Source: Oscillospiraceae bacterium | GTDB taxonomy: Bacteria > Bacillota > Clostridia > Oscillospirales > Oscillospiraceae | DNA length: 40,348 bases | Direction of reading: 5' to 3' | NCBI GenBank assembly: GCA_031260605.1 | Contig: JAISLF010000073.1 | Location: 1 to 40,348 of the forward strand | Shown: one piece after another, positions 25,705-34,196 of the stretch | Layout of the letters: each line of letters starts with the position of its first letter | How positions within the stretch are numbered: the first letter of the stretch is position 1 | Translations under genes and position numbers: made by a program | Notes under the pieces: generated by a model | Database searches by the model: none | What the model was told of the DNA's origin: nothing | Seen by the model: only the letters and a program-made list of their open reading frames with translations

Positions 25705-26991
25705 TTATGCGTCCAAATCCACCCAGGCGGCGCGAAAGCCGATGTCGGGGTATATGAACTCGCGCGTTTCGCGCAGGTACAGGTACCAAAAGCCGTCGCC
25801 GCCAATCCAGGAGGCTCCGCGCGCGCACATACGCTCGCCGTAGTTGCGGATAAAATACAGCTGCGGGTTATCTGCTCCGCCGGAAAGCTGCTTTCCGATT
25901 TCAGCATCGGGCGCAACTATGCCGAGAGCCTTGAGTATAAACGGAAGCTCAAGTCCGTCAGCTACCGGCAGCGTCTCCCAGGGACCGAACGCCCACGCCA
26001 TATGTTTTTGGTTCTCGGCTCCGCCGAAGTAATTGGGGTATTCGACTGTGGTGTTCAGCCGCGCCTGACCGACGGGCGCATTTTCACTGTCCTTGCGTCC
26101 GGGCTGCTCCCCGTCATATTTGAACGTACCAGGTGTTCCCGGCGGCACAAGTTCCCCGCTTGGCAAAATTGCTCGCCAGCTTTGGCTGTCCGTGCTTTCG
26201 TCAACGCCGAGAGCCGAATCGTTGTTCGGGATGACCTGAATCTCGCCGTCCAGTATGCGGAAGCCGGAGAGAAAGTCCCACACATTTCCGTTCAGGTCGA
26301 AAATCCCGGCGTCCGTTCCGTCGTGAGACCAGCTTGCGGGACCGGTGCCGCCGAGAGAGCGCTCCGGCGTTTCGGGACCGGGGCGCGGAGCGTCCACAAG
26401 GTCGCGCTCGTACAGCTCGCTTACAGCGCCTGTCGCCGTTTCATGCGGCGCGAACAAATCCGCGCAATATCGTGTGTTTCCGTGCGGAATCGTGCCGTTT
26501 TTGCGGCACCAAAGAGCAATTGCCATCCACTCGGCGTTTGAAAACAAGTGCCAGCCGCGCCCCTTGCGTGCGCAGGCGTCGCGCGCCTCCTCAATTGTAA
26601 GCGTGTGCGCCGGCTCGCGCGCGGGCAGACTGTAAGCCCTGCCGTGTTCAACGACATTCATAAATTTAGACACCCAAAGCTCGGCAACGGGCTTTCCGCC
26701 GACAATAAATGCCGTGCAAAGCTCTTTCGGCGCACCGTCAAACACGTCTGACCACAAGAATGCCGGAACGCGAACCATAACACTCGGAAGCCCGAGGTCG
26801 TCAAAAATAAGCGTGTTTTTGCCGCCTGTCGCGGCTTCAAGCGCAAGCTTTGCTGCGGCAAAATCCGCAGGGTTCTGCCGGTTTGGGTCAGGCGCGGGTT
26901 TCGCGTCGGGATCCGGTCGCTTTGTCAGCACGGGAAAACCAAATGCGTCTACCTGCCCTGTTTTTTCGATTATAAAACCGCCGTATTTCAT
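25705..26991 (-). CDS. FGE/SUMF1-fold protein of unknown function
   Basis: A 428-residue protein with the formylglycine-generating-enzyme / C-type-lectin-like fold. Visible motifs are GRGWHLFSNAEWMAIALWC (about 150), FDLNGNVWDFLSGF (about 240) and the C-terminal CARGASW...IGFRAAW. Genuine formylglycine-generating enzymes need a C-terminal cysteine pair; only one cysteine is near, in MCARGASW (388-395), so that activity is not supported. The N-terminal 100 residues are not recognised. No signal peptide. Similar folds serve as ligand-binding or variable proteins in phages and retroelements, but no reverse transcriptase is present. It follows the MBL gene, whose stop overlaps its AGAGG site. Confidence 0.75.
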   Translation of the reverse strand: MKYGGFIIEKTGQVDAFGFPVLTKRPDPDAKPAPDPNRQNPADFAAAKLALEAATGGKNTLIFDDLGLPSVMVRVPAFLWSDVFDGAPKELCTAFIVGGKPVAELWVSKFMNVVEHGRAYSLPAREPAHTLTIEEARDACARKGRGWHLFSNAEWMAIALWCRKNGTIPHGNTRYCADLFAPHETATGAVSELYERDLVDAPRPGPETPERSLGGTGPASWSHDGTDAGIFDLNGNVWDFLSGFRILDGEIQVIPNNDSALGVDESTDSQSWRAILPSGELVPPGTPGTFKYDGEQPGRKDSENAPVGQARLNTTVEYPNYFGGAENQKHMAWAFGPWETLPVADGLELPFILKALGIVAPDAEIGKQLSGGADNPQLYFIRNYGERMCARGASWIGGDGFWYLYLRETREFIYPDIGFRAAWVDLDA

Positions 26992-27000
26992 AACAGACCT

Positions 27001-27690
27001 CTAATCCGCAAAAAATGCCGCCGCGCCGTCTGTATAGAGCTTTGCCGGAAGCGGAAACGGCGGGTCCTGAGGCGTAAGCTCTCCGCGTGCAAGCGCCTCG
27101 GCAGTCGCTTTAACAGCGCCGAGCTGCGACGCAGGTACAGGACAGTCTCCGTGGCTCGGCAGGATTGTATCAAACGCCGAAGCAAGACGGGTGAGCTTTT
27201 CCATGCTTGCGATAAAAGCGGGCAGGCTGCGCTGCGCGCCGAACAAAAATATAGGTGTTGCGGAAATCGAGTCTCCCGCTATAAGGAGTCGGTTTGCGCG
27301 GTCCAGCAGCGCAATTGAGCCGTAGGTGTGCCCGGGAATGACGATAATCTCAAAGCGGCGGCCGCCAATGTCAATATCCTCGCCGTCCCAGAGGGGCAGG
27401 GCAGGGGTCTTGTAGCTGACCTCGTTTTGCGCGTAGTACATAAACTCGGCGGGGAACATATGCGTTCTTTTGAATTGCGCGTTCGCGCCTATATGATCCG
27501 CGTCCGCGTGTGTGTTGACAAGGTAAATCGGCTTGTCCGTTAAAGAATCCACAAGCTCGCACAGCGCGCCGCCGGAAACTCCGGTGTCAACAAGCAGCGC
27601 GGCGCTTGTGCCCTCAAACAGAAAGCAGCGCACCATCTCATCCTCAATGCGCCAGGCTCTGTCGCCGATAGAAACAACTTCATATGCCAT
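27001..27690 (-). CDS. MBL-fold metallo-hydrolase
   Basis: A 229-residue metallo-beta-lactamase-fold hydrolase. The metal motif is H61-A-D63-A-D65-H66 instead of the usual HxHxDH, followed by H121 in PGHTYGS and D140 in AGDSIS. D63 in place of the second histidine alters one metal ligand. The substrate is unknown. GGAGG precedes the ATG. It is the first gene of a two-gene unit with the FGE-fold protein. Confidence 0.88.
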   Translation of the reverse strand: MAYEVVSIGDRAWRIEDEMVRCFLFEGTSAALLVDTGVSGGALCELVDSLTDKPIYLVNTHADADHIGANAQFKRTHMFPAEFMYYAQNEVSYKTPALPLWDGEDIDIGGRRFEIIVIPGHTYGSIALLDRANRLLIAGDSISATPIFLFGAQRSLPAFIASMEKLTRLASAFDTILPSHGDCPVPASQLGAVKATAEALARGELTPQDPPFPLPAKLYTDGAAAFFAD

Positions 27691-27718
27691 ATTTATTTCC
27701 TCCGTTTATTTTTCCTTA

Positions 27719-27746
27719 ACTATATCACAAATATTTTATTTTGCAA
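27719..27746 (-). promoter_or_regulatory. Probable promoter of the MBL/FGE-fold pair
   Basis: On the - strand TTGCAA (27741-27746), 16-bp spacer, TATAGT (27719-27724), in an AT-rich stretch 29 bp before the ATG. Confidence 0.5.
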
Positions 27747-27767
27747 AGACTTTTTCGCAATATACAT

Positions 27768-27805
27768 AAAAAACAGGCGGCGCAACAAACTATGTGCGCC
27801 GCCTG
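27768..27805 (-). terminator. Terminator of the ten-gene catabolic operon
   Basis: An 11-bp perfect stem (CAGGCGGCGCA at 27774-27784 with 27795-27805) followed on the - strand by a run of T, 30 bp after the SDR stop. It separates this operon from the MBL/FGE-fold pair. Confidence 0.85.
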
Positions 27806-27834
27806 CAACCTGTTTTTACAACACGGCACCTGCG

Positions 27835-28614
27835 CTATACGTGCGAAGCGCCGTCCGCGATGATAACCTGCCCGGAGATCATCAGCTCCTCCTGCGCAAG
27901 GAACATCGCTATTCTCGCAATGTCCACCGGCTGCGCGACCTTGCCGATCGGCGTCATTTTCGCGACCATTTCAAATTCCTCAGGCGGGGAATTCTTCTTC
28001 ATGGGCGTGTTGACCATTCCCGGAGCGATGGCGTTGACAATGATATTGTCGTGCCCGAATTTTTTCGCAAACGCCTTTGTCTGGCAGTTCGCCGCCGCCT
28101 TTGAGGCTGTGTACGCGGGCGAGGAATACGCCGCGTCCACCGCCGTAACGGAGGTTATGTTGACAATTCTGCCGAATTGGTTCTTCTGCATATACGGGAC
28201 GACCGCGAGATCCATAAGATAATGACCGAGCGCGTGGATTTTGAAGAATTTAAGATATTCCTCAGGCTCCATTACAAAAAACTTGTCAAAAGGAACCTCG
28301 CCGACCTGATAGTCGGACTCAATTCCGGCATTGTTGACCAGAATGTCAATCTTGCCGAAAGCTGACACAACCTTTGCCACGCTCTCCGCAACCGACTTTT
28401 CGTCAGACACGTCGCAGGATAGCGCAATCGCGCCGGGCGTGTACTTTGCGCACTCTGCCGCGACAGCGTCAATCGGAGCCTGACGGCGACCGAAAACCGC
28501 GACCTTTGCGCCGCCCTTTGCAAGCTCAATCGCGCAAGCCTCTCCAACGCCTGTTCCGCCGCCCGTTACAATTGCGGTCTTGCCCTCAAGCCCGTATTCC
28601 AAATACTTTGCCAT
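27835..28614 (-). CDS. Short-chain dehydrogenase/reductase (SDR)
   Basis: A 259-residue classical SDR. The nucleotide-binding motif TGGGTGVG is at 17-24, NNAG at 94-97, and the catalytic S155, Y168 and K172 (YTASK) are intact. FGRRQAP after the second strand, with two arginines, suggests NADP(H) preference, though this is only a hint. It probably oxidises or reduces a hydroxyl/keto intermediate of the pathway encoded upstream. It is the last gene before the operon terminator. Confidence 0.92.
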   Translation of the reverse strand: MAKYLEYGLEGKTAIVTGGGTGVGEACAIELAKGGAKVAVFGRRQAPIDAVAAECAKYTPGAIALSCDVSDEKSVAESVAKVVSAFGKIDILVNNAGIESDYQVGEVPFDKFFVMEPEEYLKFFKIHALGHYLMDLAVVPYMQKNQFGRIVNITSVTAVDAAYSSPAYTASKAAANCQTKAFAKKFGHDNIIVNAIAPGMVNTPMKKNSPPEEFEMVAKMTPIGKVAQPVDIARIAMFLAQEELMISGQVIIADGASHV

Positions 28615-28631
28615 AAAATAAACCCCTTATA

Positions 28632-29870
28632 TTAATAAATTTCGTCTAAGTGCAGCTTAACCTGTGCCGCCTGCAGCTTTTTCTGTACATCCGCAACGTC
28701 AAGACTGCGAACGTCGGAGAGGAATGACGCCGCGATTCCCGCCGCCTGTCCGGTTACGGCGCAGGGCGGAATTACGCGGGTAATGTCCCACATCGCGTCC
28801 GTCACGGAAATGTCCCGTCCGGCGGCAAGCAGGTTTGAGACCTGCGCGCCGACAAGTGTGCGGTACGGTATCTCGTAGGCGGGGCCGCGCTTGCGCCAAT
28901 CGCCCGTCATACCTATTGAATCCTCGTGGCGGCGCTTGTCCTCGCTGTCGTCCTGCGTGTACGCGCCGACGATTCGGCGCGACATCCGCACAAGAGGTAT
29001 TGTCGAGATTGTAACGGGTACAAAGGACTCGTCCTTTTCACGGAACGCGAGAATGTCCGCGTACATCTTTTCGTGCGCGGTGATAACGGCGCGGGAAAGC
29101 TCCGCTCCGTCCACACCGGTAAACCGCAGCGTGCCGAGGGACTCGACCTTTGCCGCCGCGTACGGATCCTCCGGCGGTGCGCCGGGCGGTGGTGCCGCGC
29201 CGGGGGCAATATCCGCAAGACCGAACATTTTCAGCGCAACACGCCCCTGAGAGAAGTAATAATACCAGCTTGCAAGTCCGTTTCCGCCCTCGTGAAGCGT
29301 GGTTTCGGCTCCCGCGAGGTGGCAAATATCAGCGTCGCCCGTCGCGTCTACGACAGCGCCGACCTCGATTGCGGAGCGCCCGGACTTGTTCTCGACTACA
29401 ACGGTTTTTATCGCGTCGCCCTGCTTTGTCACGGCGGCGGCAAGCGTGCCGTAAAGAATAGTTACGCCGAGGTCACGGAGCAGCTTTTCGGCACGCAGGG
29501 CAAACAAATGTGCGTTGAACTGCGTGATGTACCGCTCGCGTATTCTGTCCTCAAGAGATCCGCCCTCAAGCCACGCCTTAGGGTAATTTGCCTCAACGAC
29601 GTGCTCAATCGAGAGCTTTAACAGCTCCTCACCGAGTCCGAAAACGACCTGATTGCCGTTTCCGTCGCAAAGGGGCAGATAAATCGTAACAAGACCGAGG
29701 GTCGCCATTCCGCCGAGGGCATATTCACGCTCAAGCAGGATTACACTGCGTCCCTCACGCGCGGCAGCGATCGCCGCCGCGATTCCGGCAATACCGCCGC
29801 CTGCAACAAGCACATCGCACTTGTCGGTTATCGGAACCTTTCTTTCCGGCTCTAAAATAAATTCGCTCAT
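28632..29870 (-). CDS. FAD-dependent oxidoreductase (FAD_oxidored family)
   Basis: A 412-residue flavoprotein. The dinucleotide-binding motif is G24-x-G26-x-x-G29 in VAGGGIAGIAAAIAAAREG, with the acidic residue in VILLERE; GGMATLGLVT follows, and VVDATGDADICHLAG near residue 190 is the second FAD contact. This family acts on diverse hydroxylated or unsaturated small molecules and its members are mostly uncharacterised. Gaps of 17-19 bp to the neighbours place it in the operon; its ribosome binding site is weak. Confidence 0.88.
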   Translation of the reverse strand: MSEFILEPERKVPITDKCDVLVAGGGIAGIAAAIAAAREGRSVILLEREYALGGMATLGLVTIYLPLCDGNGNQVVFGLGEELLKLSIEHVVEANYPKAWLEGGSLEDRIRERYITQFNAHLFALRAEKLLRDLGVTILYGTLAAAVTKQGDAIKTVVVENKSGRSAIEVGAVVDATGDADICHLAGAETTLHEGGNGLASWYYYFSQGRVALKMFGLADIAPGAAPPPGAPPEDPYAAAKVESLGTLRFTGVDGAELSRAVITAHEKMYADILAFREKDESFVPVTISTIPLVRMSRRIVGAYTQDDSEDKRRHEDSIGMTGDWRKRGPAYEIPYRTLVGAQVSNLLAAGRDISVTDAMWDITRVIPPCAVTGQAAGIAASFLSDVRSLDVADVQKKLQAAQVKLHLDEIY

Positions 29871-29889
29871 TTAACTGCAGCCCCGCCTG

Positions 29890-30297
29890 TTACTTTTCTT
29901 TTTTGGTAATCTCAATATATCCCTCGTCCGCATTGACAAAGACGGTGTCGCCCGACTCAATGTAGGGCAGGGGATCCTCGTCAAAATCCGTCATCGACGG
30001 CACGTGCGCCTGAAGCATACATCCGACCGTCAGCGGACTTGATTTTGTGTGTACAAACGCCGCCGGCTTTTTGCCGAAGCCGTAGGCGAGAAATCCGCCC
30101 GAGCCGCGCGGTGAGTAAAACACAAGAACCTTGTCCGTATAGGGGATTCTGTATAGCGGGTGGTTGCGCTCTGTCGTAAAGCCCTGCCAGGGAGAGACGT
30201 TCGTAAAGCCCTGCAGGTATTTCGGGGCGACAAGCGCCTCCGCCGTTACCTTGCCGGGGAATTCTGTTCTGCCGTAAATTCTTTTGACCTCTGCCAT
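29890..30297 (-). CDS. Aconitase X small subunit (swivelling domain, DUF126)
   Basis: A 135-residue swivelling-domain protein forming the small subunit of an aconitase X (AcnX) enzyme. The serine of PRGSGG (S66) corresponds to the conserved serine of the family's GxGSxSS motif, though the following serines are replaced. GDTVFVNADEGYIEI closes the domain. The start at 30297 was chosen because GGAGG lies 7 bp upstream, overlapping the stop of the large-subunit gene; an in-frame start 9 codons earlier would lie inside that gene. Confidence 0.88.
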   Translation of the reverse strand: MAEVKRIYGRTEFPGKVTAEALVAPKYLQGFTNVSPWQGFTTERNHPLYRIPYTDKVLVFYSPRGSGGFLAYGFGKKPAAFVHTKSSPLTVGCMLQAHVPSMTDFDEDPLPYIESGDTVFVNADEGYIEITKKEK

Positions 30298-30302
30298 TTT
30301 GC

Positions 30303-31619
30303 TTACCTCCACTCCCCGTGCCATTTGCCGGTTATCGCGGCATCAATGCAGTCGTCAGACGAGCCGTAGCAGACCTGAAGCGGGTCGTTTTCGTCAGGAT
30401 AGCAGCCGGTAATGTAATACGCCTGCTTTGCCGTGTCAACCGCGATTGAGCGCACGCCTTGCGGCACTGCGCCCATTGCCGCAAGGCAAGCGCCGCTCAT
30501 AAGGTGCGCTCCCGCCTTTTCAAATATTTCTGTATAGCCGAGCGCCTTTGCCTGCGGATACAGCCACGGCGCGGTCATAATCCACAGCGGAATTTTGACC
30601 TTTTTGCCGTCCAGCTTGCCGGCAAGCTTCATAAGGTCAACAATATTCAGGTGCGGGCAACCGAGATACACCATATCCACGTCGTTTGACGTGTGGAAGT
30701 TCAGTATATCATAGTTGCGGCGCAGAGCGGCGTTGTCAATCGAGATCGTTTTGGCAATATGCTTTCCGCCCGCGGCAAACCCGATCGTCGGCGCTTCCGG
30801 CGTAATGCCCGGCAGGTGGTACATACGCACCGCGCCGCCTGTTGACATTGCGGAGTTAAATTTCTGATACTGCGTGGTCGTCGGGCGTGACGTTCCGGTG
30901 ACAATCGGCACCTCAACGTCCACCGCCTCGCCGACGGTAAAGCCGTACACATCCCACTCAAGGTCGGTTTTTATCTTGCGGTCAACCTCAACGAGAATTG
31001 TACCGTAGCGGTTTTCCGTGATGTGCATATCGTAATACGGGGCTTTTCCGAGCAGACACGTTGCGAGTGTGCCGTCGAAATTTGTGCGTGCGCCGAGCGT
31101 CGCGTTGCAGTAGGGCATCTGGCTTGACTCAAACCACGAGCAGTGCTGACCGACGCTGGGCAGATAGCTCATCGTCAGATAATTCGCGCAGGAATGTGTG
31201 GTCATCATACCCATTTTGCGCAGAACGGCAAATTCGTCCTCGTGCATTGCCTTTTTGTGAAACGCGGGGTCGTCCTGCCGCCACTCCGGGTTTTGCTGTC
31301 CGCAGATGTTGCACTTTTCCCAGCCGTCAATCGGCGGCTGTTCGCCGAAGGGCGATTTGTTTGCAAAGGTGGGTATTGCGAACCTGCCTCCATTATCCGC
31401 GAAATCGGCGAGTTCGTCAAGTGTTATTTGATAGAACTGACTCAGCGCCAGACCCGGCGTGTGCATATCGCCCGTGCCGTCAAGGTCAACAAGGCGTGTT
31501 GCGCCGGAAATTTGGCACATCTCAACGAGGTACTGCATACATTTTTGCTTGACGATACCCTCTTCGCCCTGATATATGCGCTTTTCCTCGTCGGTCAGTG
31601 TCGGGAAATCATATGACAT
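30303..31619 (-). CDS. Aconitase X catalytic large subunit (DUF521)
   Basis: A 438-residue AcnX large subunit, a dehydratase-type member of the aconitase superfamily. Recognisable parts are DLDGTGDMHTPG, GMMTTHSCANYLTMS (Fe-S ligand candidate), HCSWFESSQMPYCNATLGARTN, YLGCPHLNI and the C-terminal VDTAKQAYY. Known AcnX enzymes dehydrate cis-3-hydroxy-L-proline (bacteria) or mevalonate 5-phosphate (archaea). Here the substrate is unknown. The ATG at 31619 follows AGGAGG; the longer frame to 31646 lacks a site. A CxxC pair (CNIC, about 110) is unusual for the family and may bind an extra metal. Confidence 0.88.
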   Translation of the reverse strand: MSYDFPTLTDEEKRIYQGEEGIVKQKCMQYLVEMCQISGATRLVDLDGTGDMHTPGLALSQFYQITLDELADFADNGGRFAIPTFANKSPFGEQPPIDGWEKCNICGQQNPEWRQDDPAFHKKAMHEDEFAVLRKMGMMTTHSCANYLTMSYLPSVGQHCSWFESSQMPYCNATLGARTNFDGTLATCLLGKAPYYDMHITENRYGTILVEVDRKIKTDLEWDVYGFTVGEAVDVEVPIVTGTSRPTTTQYQKFNSAMSTGGAVRMYHLPGITPEAPTIGFAAGGKHIAKTISIDNAALRRNYDILNFHTSNDVDMVYLGCPHLNIVDLMKLAGKLDGKKVKIPLWIMTAPWLYPQAKALGYTEIFEKAGAHLMSGACLAAMGAVPQGVRSIAVDTAKQAYYITGCYPDENDPLQVCYGSSDDCIDAAITGKWHGEWR

Positions 31620-31740
31620 TTTTATCCTCCTGATTAAAAGCCGCAATACAGCGCAGTGAATATTTTGCCCGTTTTCGGCAATAACACGGACGTATTACGG
31701 CTCTTATGGAATTGTATTGTTAATTTTTCGGTTGTATAGC

Positions 31741-32874
31741 TTACTTGCCGCACCGCTCGCGGTAATACTCATCATCACACACGACGACATTTTTCAGTGC
31801 GCCGCGCTCGCTGTCGTCCAGCGCTTCCTGAATCCTGTCAAGCGGGAACCAGTTTGTTAAAAGCGCGTCAATGTCGATCATACCCTGACGGTACATATCC
31901 ATATACTTCGGAATATCGCGGCGAAGCGTCACGGCGCCCATAACGCTTCCGGTTACGCGCTTGCCTGACAGGAATTCCATATAGTTCACGTCGCCCATCA
32001 TTTCGTCGCGCGGGTGTCCGTGCCCGACAATAACCATCTGCCCGTAGCCGGCAGTCAAGTCAAAGGTTGTGCGCTTTATTCCGTTGCCAGCAACGCCGAC
32101 AAGGCTGTGGTCAACGCCGAAGCCGCCTGTTATTGCCTTGACAGCTTCAACAACGTCTACCTCTTTTGGGTTGATCGTGTGTGTCGCACCGAATTTTATC
32201 GCCGCGTCGAGCTTAATCTGCTGTGTGTCAATCGCGATAATCGGAACGCAGCCGCAAAGCCGTGCGCCCATAATCGCCGACAGACCGACGCCGCCGCAGC
32301 CGACGACTGCGTAGGACTCGCCCGGTTTTGGCTTCGAGCGGTTCAGTACTGCGCCGAAGCCGGACATAAAGCCGCACGCAAGAGCGGAGCCGATTTCAAA
32401 CGGAATATCGTCGTCCAGCTTTACGAGCATATTCTCATATGCGTTGCAGTAGGTTGCAAAGCCCGCCGCGCCGGAGCAGGTCTGCGTCACGCGCTCACCA
32501 TTCAGGCGGGTAAAAGCACTTGCGACGCGGAAGCTCATCGGCTTGATTGTTGTGCAGAACCACGGACGGTCATGCAGGCACTGGTCGCAGTGTCCGCAGC
32601 CGGCGCGGACCTCGCTGCACAAAACACGGTCCCCGGGCTTGACGTAGGTCACCTTGCTGCCGATTGCGTCAACGATACCCGAAATCTCGTGTCCGGCTGC
32701 GCCGGGTCCCTCGTACTCCATATGCTCACCGGTATTCGCGTGAATGTCGCTGTGACATATGGTACAGGTCATTACCTTTATGCGTACGTCATATTCGCCG
32801 GGTTCGTCTAACTCGACTTCCTCAACGACAACCTCACGCCCCATTTTCGGAGCTAAAGCAAGCTTTACACGCAT
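31741..32874 (-). CDS. Zinc-dependent alcohol dehydrogenase (MDR family)
   Basis: A 377-residue medium-chain dehydrogenase. Catalytic zinc ligands are C40 (TICHSD), H62/E63 (GHE) and C167 (SALACG). The structural-zinc lobe has C93, C96, C99 and C107. The coenzyme motif GCGGVG lies at 192-197 and the Asp in AIDTQQ indicates NAD(H). It resembles class III and mycothiol/formaldehyde-type dehydrogenases more than sugar-alcohol ones. AAGGAGA precedes the ATG. The 194 bp before it and the 121 bp after it are the two widest gaps of the operon. Confidence 0.93.
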   Translation of the reverse strand: MRVKLALAPKMGREVVVEEVELDEPGEYDVRIKVMTCTICHSDIHANTGEHMEYEGPGAAGHEISGIVDAIGSKVTYVKPGDRVLCSEVRAGCGHCDQCLHDRPWFCTTIKPMSFRVASAFTRLNGERVTQTCSGAAGFATYCNAYENMLVKLDDDIPFEIGSALACGFMSGFGAVLNRSKPKPGESYAVVGCGGVGLSAIMGARLCGCVPIIAIDTQQIKLDAAIKFGATHTINPKEVDVVEAVKAITGGFGVDHSLVGVAGNGIKRTTFDLTAGYGQMVIVGHGHPRDEMMGDVNYMEFLSGKRVTGSVMGAVTLRRDIPKYMDMYRQGMIDIDALLTNWFPLDRIQEALDDSERGALKNVVVCDDEYYRERCGK

Positions 32875-33023
32875 AGTAAAAATCTCCTTTGATATTTATA
32901 AACAGTTATTTTGTTTACTAAAAAATTATTGCGGACAGGCACGTGCCGTGCCGTTTCGCGTTTATATACACCCCGCAAACGCGGGAGATGAATTCAAATC
33001 CAATGGTTTTTCTTTACAGACCT

Positions 33024-33057
33024 GCAGGGGCGGAGGAAAGGTAGTAACCGCCCCTGC
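33024..33057. repeat. Inverted repeat between UroD-like and ADH genes
   Basis: GCAGGGGCGG (33024-33033) and its exact complement (33048-33057), 14-nt loop. No T-run follows on the - strand, so it is not an ordinary terminator. The GGGGCGG core resembles the GTAGGGGCGG modules seen elsewhere in the window; it may stabilise the upstream mRNA. Confidence 0.6.
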
Positions 33058-33068
33058 GTGAACAGTAG

Positions 33069-34175
33069 CTAAAAGCGTGAATAGTATTCCCGGCTGTAGC
33101 AATACAGCTCGGAGCAGAGCTTCCAAAGACGCTCGGGGTCGGACTCAAAGATTGCGGGGTAAAACCCGCCGCCCTTGCCGTAAAGCTCAACACTTTGGCG
33201 CACAATGTCGGTTATTTGCGTATCTGAATACGCAATACCGAAGTCGTACCCCTCGAGCTGGGCGTTAAACCCGATTCTGTCTCCGTAAAGCTCCTTCATT
33301 TTCGGAATATCAACGGCGCGGCGCTGTATCTGAAGGAAATCAACGCCGAGGTTGCACATATAAGGCAGGAAGCGCTCTATCTTGCCGCACGAATGCAGCT
33401 CAAATATGCAGCCAGCGCCCTTTATGTGGTCGATAATCCGTTTTGTCGGTTCGTAGACAAGCTCCTCCATCATACGCTCACCGAAAAACGTCTCGCGCTC
33501 TGTGCCCCAGTCGTCGTGATACGTCACGAATTCCACCGGGTAGAGCGCTTTCAGGTAATCGAAAAAGCTTATGATAAAGTCCGCAAGTCTGTTAAAGTAA
33601 TCAGAGCAGGCCTCCGGCTCTTCGGCCATTGCGAGCATACCCTCGCCATAACCGCCGACCATTGCCACAAGCAGCTCGGTCAGCCCCTGATGGATATTTA
33701 TATGCAGGATTTTGTCCGGATCATAACGCTCCGCCATAAACTTCGCGGCGGTTTCGCGAACCGTCCATTCCTCAAGATTGGGCCACTTAACGTGCTTTTC
33801 CCAATCGCATATATCCTCAACTACTTTTGTGCCGGGAGTGAGCATTGCTCCTCCGGCGGAGGCAACCCATGTCCATGAGTTGCCGAACGGATCAATGAAG
33901 GTGTAGTCCTCGCTCTGCATTGCGCGGAAGTCGGGACCAAACTGCATTTTTCCCGGCTTGTGAACGCCAAGCTCATTTATGTGCAGCATTTGCTGGTCAG
34001 TATGAGCGTTGGGAACCCACAAGGGCTTATCCCGGCGCGCCGCACGCCAAAAGTTTTCTTTTGGCGTGATCGGCGTGTCGAACTTAGGTACGGTAAACGG
34101 TATGCTGCCGAATGACGAGGTATCCGAAAAGGTCGGAAAACCCGGTTCAAGATACATCGGACGCGTCAGATTCAT
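33069..34175 (-). CDS. UroD/MtaA-family protein (methyltransferase-like)
   Basis: A 368-residue member of the uroporphyrinogen decarboxylase superfamily. The zinc-binding H261-S-C263-G in FELHSCGKIERFLP is the feature of the methylcobamide methyltransferase branch rather than heme synthesis, and HDDWGTE at 220-226 is also typical of that branch. Such proteins move methyl groups between a corrinoid protein and a thiol or tetrahydrofolate. No corrinoid protein, reactivase or MtrH-type gene lies in the window, so a partner must be elsewhere or the role is different. AGGAG precedes the ATG. Confidence 0.85.
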   Translation of the reverse strand: MNLTRPMYLEPGFPTFSDTSSFGSIPFTVPKFDTPITPKENFWRAARRDKPLWVPNAHTDQQMLHINELGVHKPGKMQFGPDFRAMQSEDYTFIDPFGNSWTWVASAGGAMLTPGTKVVEDICDWEKHVKWPNLEEWTVRETAAKFMAERYDPDKILHINIHQGLTELLVAMVGGYGEGMLAMAEEPEACSDYFNRLADFIISFFDYLKALYPVEFVTYHDDWGTERETFFGERMMEELVYEPTKRIIDHIKGAGCIFELHSCGKIERFLPYMCNLGVDFLQIQRRAVDIPKMKELYGDRIGFNAQLEGYDFGIAYSDTQITDIVRQSVELYGKGGGFYPAIFESDPERLWKLCSELYCYSREYYSRF

Positions 34176-34196
34176 ACGATTAACTCCTGTTGCTTA

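Noticed and set aside
25705-26991. Target protein of a diversity-generating retroelement
   Set aside because: The C-type-lectin-like C-terminus invites this, but no reverse transcriptase or template repeat was found within the window.
31620-31740. Internal promoter before the AcnX genes
   Set aside because: AT-rich, but no -35/-10 pair with acceptable spacing was found.
33024-33057. Intrinsic terminator splitting the catabolic operon
   Set aside because: The stem is strong but no T-run follows on the transcribed strand.
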